Shown: positions 63,364-64,000 of the stretch, in pieces
Layout: every line of letters starts with the position of its first letter
Position numbering within the stretch: position 1 is the first letter of the stretch
NCBI RefSeq assembly: GCF_029871245.1
Contig: NZ_SSON01000080.1
Location: forward strand, 62,001-126,000
DNA: 64,000 nucleotides
Direction: 5' to 3'
From: Pseudomonas sp. BN102
GTDB taxonomy: Bacteria > Pseudomonadota > Gammaproteobacteria > Pseudomonadales > Pseudomonadaceae
Notes under the pieces: model-generated
What the model saw: only the letters and a program-made list of their open reading frames with translations
Database searches by the model: none
What the model was told of the DNA's origin: nothing
Position numbers and translations under genes: made by a program

Positions 63364-63607
63364 GCGAGAGTTCCTGCTGAATCAGCGAGGCTGACCATTC
63401 CCCGGCCAGACCAAGCTCCGAACATGGAGAATGGGAATGGTGCCTCGCATTGCATGACACTTCGATGACGGTCTGCCTGGCACTGCTGAATGGCAATTGC
63501 ATTCGCTCGTGGCGCCTATGGACGACACCGACTGCTTCTGCCCGTAGCCATAACCACCATGGGGCGGCAGTCTTCAAGGACTGACTTGGCCCCCCGGAGG
63601 TTCATCA

Positions 63608-64000
63608 TCAGGATCGGGTGATGGAAGCTCCGCCATCTACCAGGGAGGCTGTCCCCGTCACGAATGCCGAGTCGTCCGAGGCCAGGTAAAGGACCGAGCG
63701 CGCCAGCTCTTCAGGCGTCGCCACGCGCTTCAATGCATGCAGGTTGGTGATGAATTGCTGGGCCTGCTCGCTGTCGTTCATGTCGCGGTACATAGGCGTA
63801 TCCACCGCGCCCGGCAGAATCGAGTTGACGCGAACGCCCTGCGGGCCGAATTCGGCGGCCAGGGCCTGGGTCAGTCCGATCAGGCCGGCCTTGCTCGCGG
63901 CGTACGCCGCCACGCCTGGAAACGCGAAGGAATAGCCGACGAAGGTGGAGGTGAAAATGATCGATCCGCCACCCTGCTTGATCATCTCGGGCACCTGATG
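63608..64000 (-). CDS. SDR-family oxidoreductase (5' end outside window)
   Basis: The last 130 residues of a classical short-chain dehydrogenase: catalytic YAASK, a preceding serine in FTSTF, and PGAVDTPM. The C terminus VTGTASLVDGGASITRS is typical of this fold. The start lies beyond the right edge. The substrate cannot be inferred from this part. Confidence 0.9.
   Translation of the reverse strand, partial: HQVPEMIKQGGGSIIFTSTFVGYSFAFPGVAAYAASKAGLIGLTQALAAEFGPQGVRVNSILPGAVDTPMYRDMNDSEQAQQFITNLHALKRVATPEELARSVLYLASDDSAFVTGTASLVDGGASITRS

Overview
The window looks like a Pseudomonas chromosome (gammaproteobacterium, high GC). The evidence is Pseudomonas-type REP elements (GCGAATTCATTCGC cores at several intergenic sites), an RpoS-type sigma factor of the Pseudomonas form, 76-bp P. 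stutzeri-type attC sites, and Pseudomonas-like EtfAB, SdsA-type alkylsulfatase and DUF1302/DUF1329 genes.

Region 1 (1-30160) is a catabolic island for what is probably a hydrophobic acyl, alkyl-sulfate or sterol-like substrate. A beta-oxidation operon (crotonase, SCP-x-like thiolase, HSD17B4-like SDR, acyl-CoA ligase) is followed by two DUF1254 exported proteins. Next come a fatty-acid-reductase set (LuxE-like, LuxC-like, zinc alcohol dehydrogenase), a TetR regulator and a secreted type III alkylsulfatase. Then come two acyl-CoA dehydrogenases, an MMPL/RND transporter, a YCF48-like periplasmic protein, a DUF1302 outer-membrane protein, an MBL hydrolase, an HSD10-like SDR and a DUF2889 protein. 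Two paralogous MalT/LAL-type LuxR regulators bracket this region. Many of its transcription units, and the etf/MBL unit further on, carry a C-rich/G-rich dyad a near-constant distance (mostly 30-33 bp) upstream of a -10-like hexamer, which suggests one regulon.

Region 2 (30200-42050) holds an MFS-TPP enzyme pair, then a Tat-exported FAD amine oxidase, an AraC-type regulator, a Sec-exported formylglycine sulfatase, a cytochrome c, and DUF1302 and DUF1329 envelope proteins. Three near-identical boxes with TGGC half-sites 21 bp apart precede the oxidase, the sulfatase and the cytochrome operon, and are probably the AraC operators. etfBA and a degenerate MBL protein follow and supply the electron acceptor for the dehydrogenases.

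Region 3 (44700-59100) is a patchwork. It contains a LysR fragment and an integrase-less gene-cassette array (two attC sites, a hotdog thioesterase and a DUF1330 protein). It also has GNAT, RidA and LysR genes, two small unknown genes, a SulP transporter, a ribbon-helix-helix protein, a 5'-truncated malic enzyme, a tandem universal stress protein, a second RpoS-like sigma factor with an altered -35-recognition helix, a KfrA-like fragment and two SnoaL-like proteins.

Region 4 (59100-64000) returns to ordinary chromosome: a periplasmic catalase-like peroxidase, a polyphosphate module (PPK2, CorA/ZntB-type transporter, Ppx/GppA) and a partial SDR cut by the window edge.
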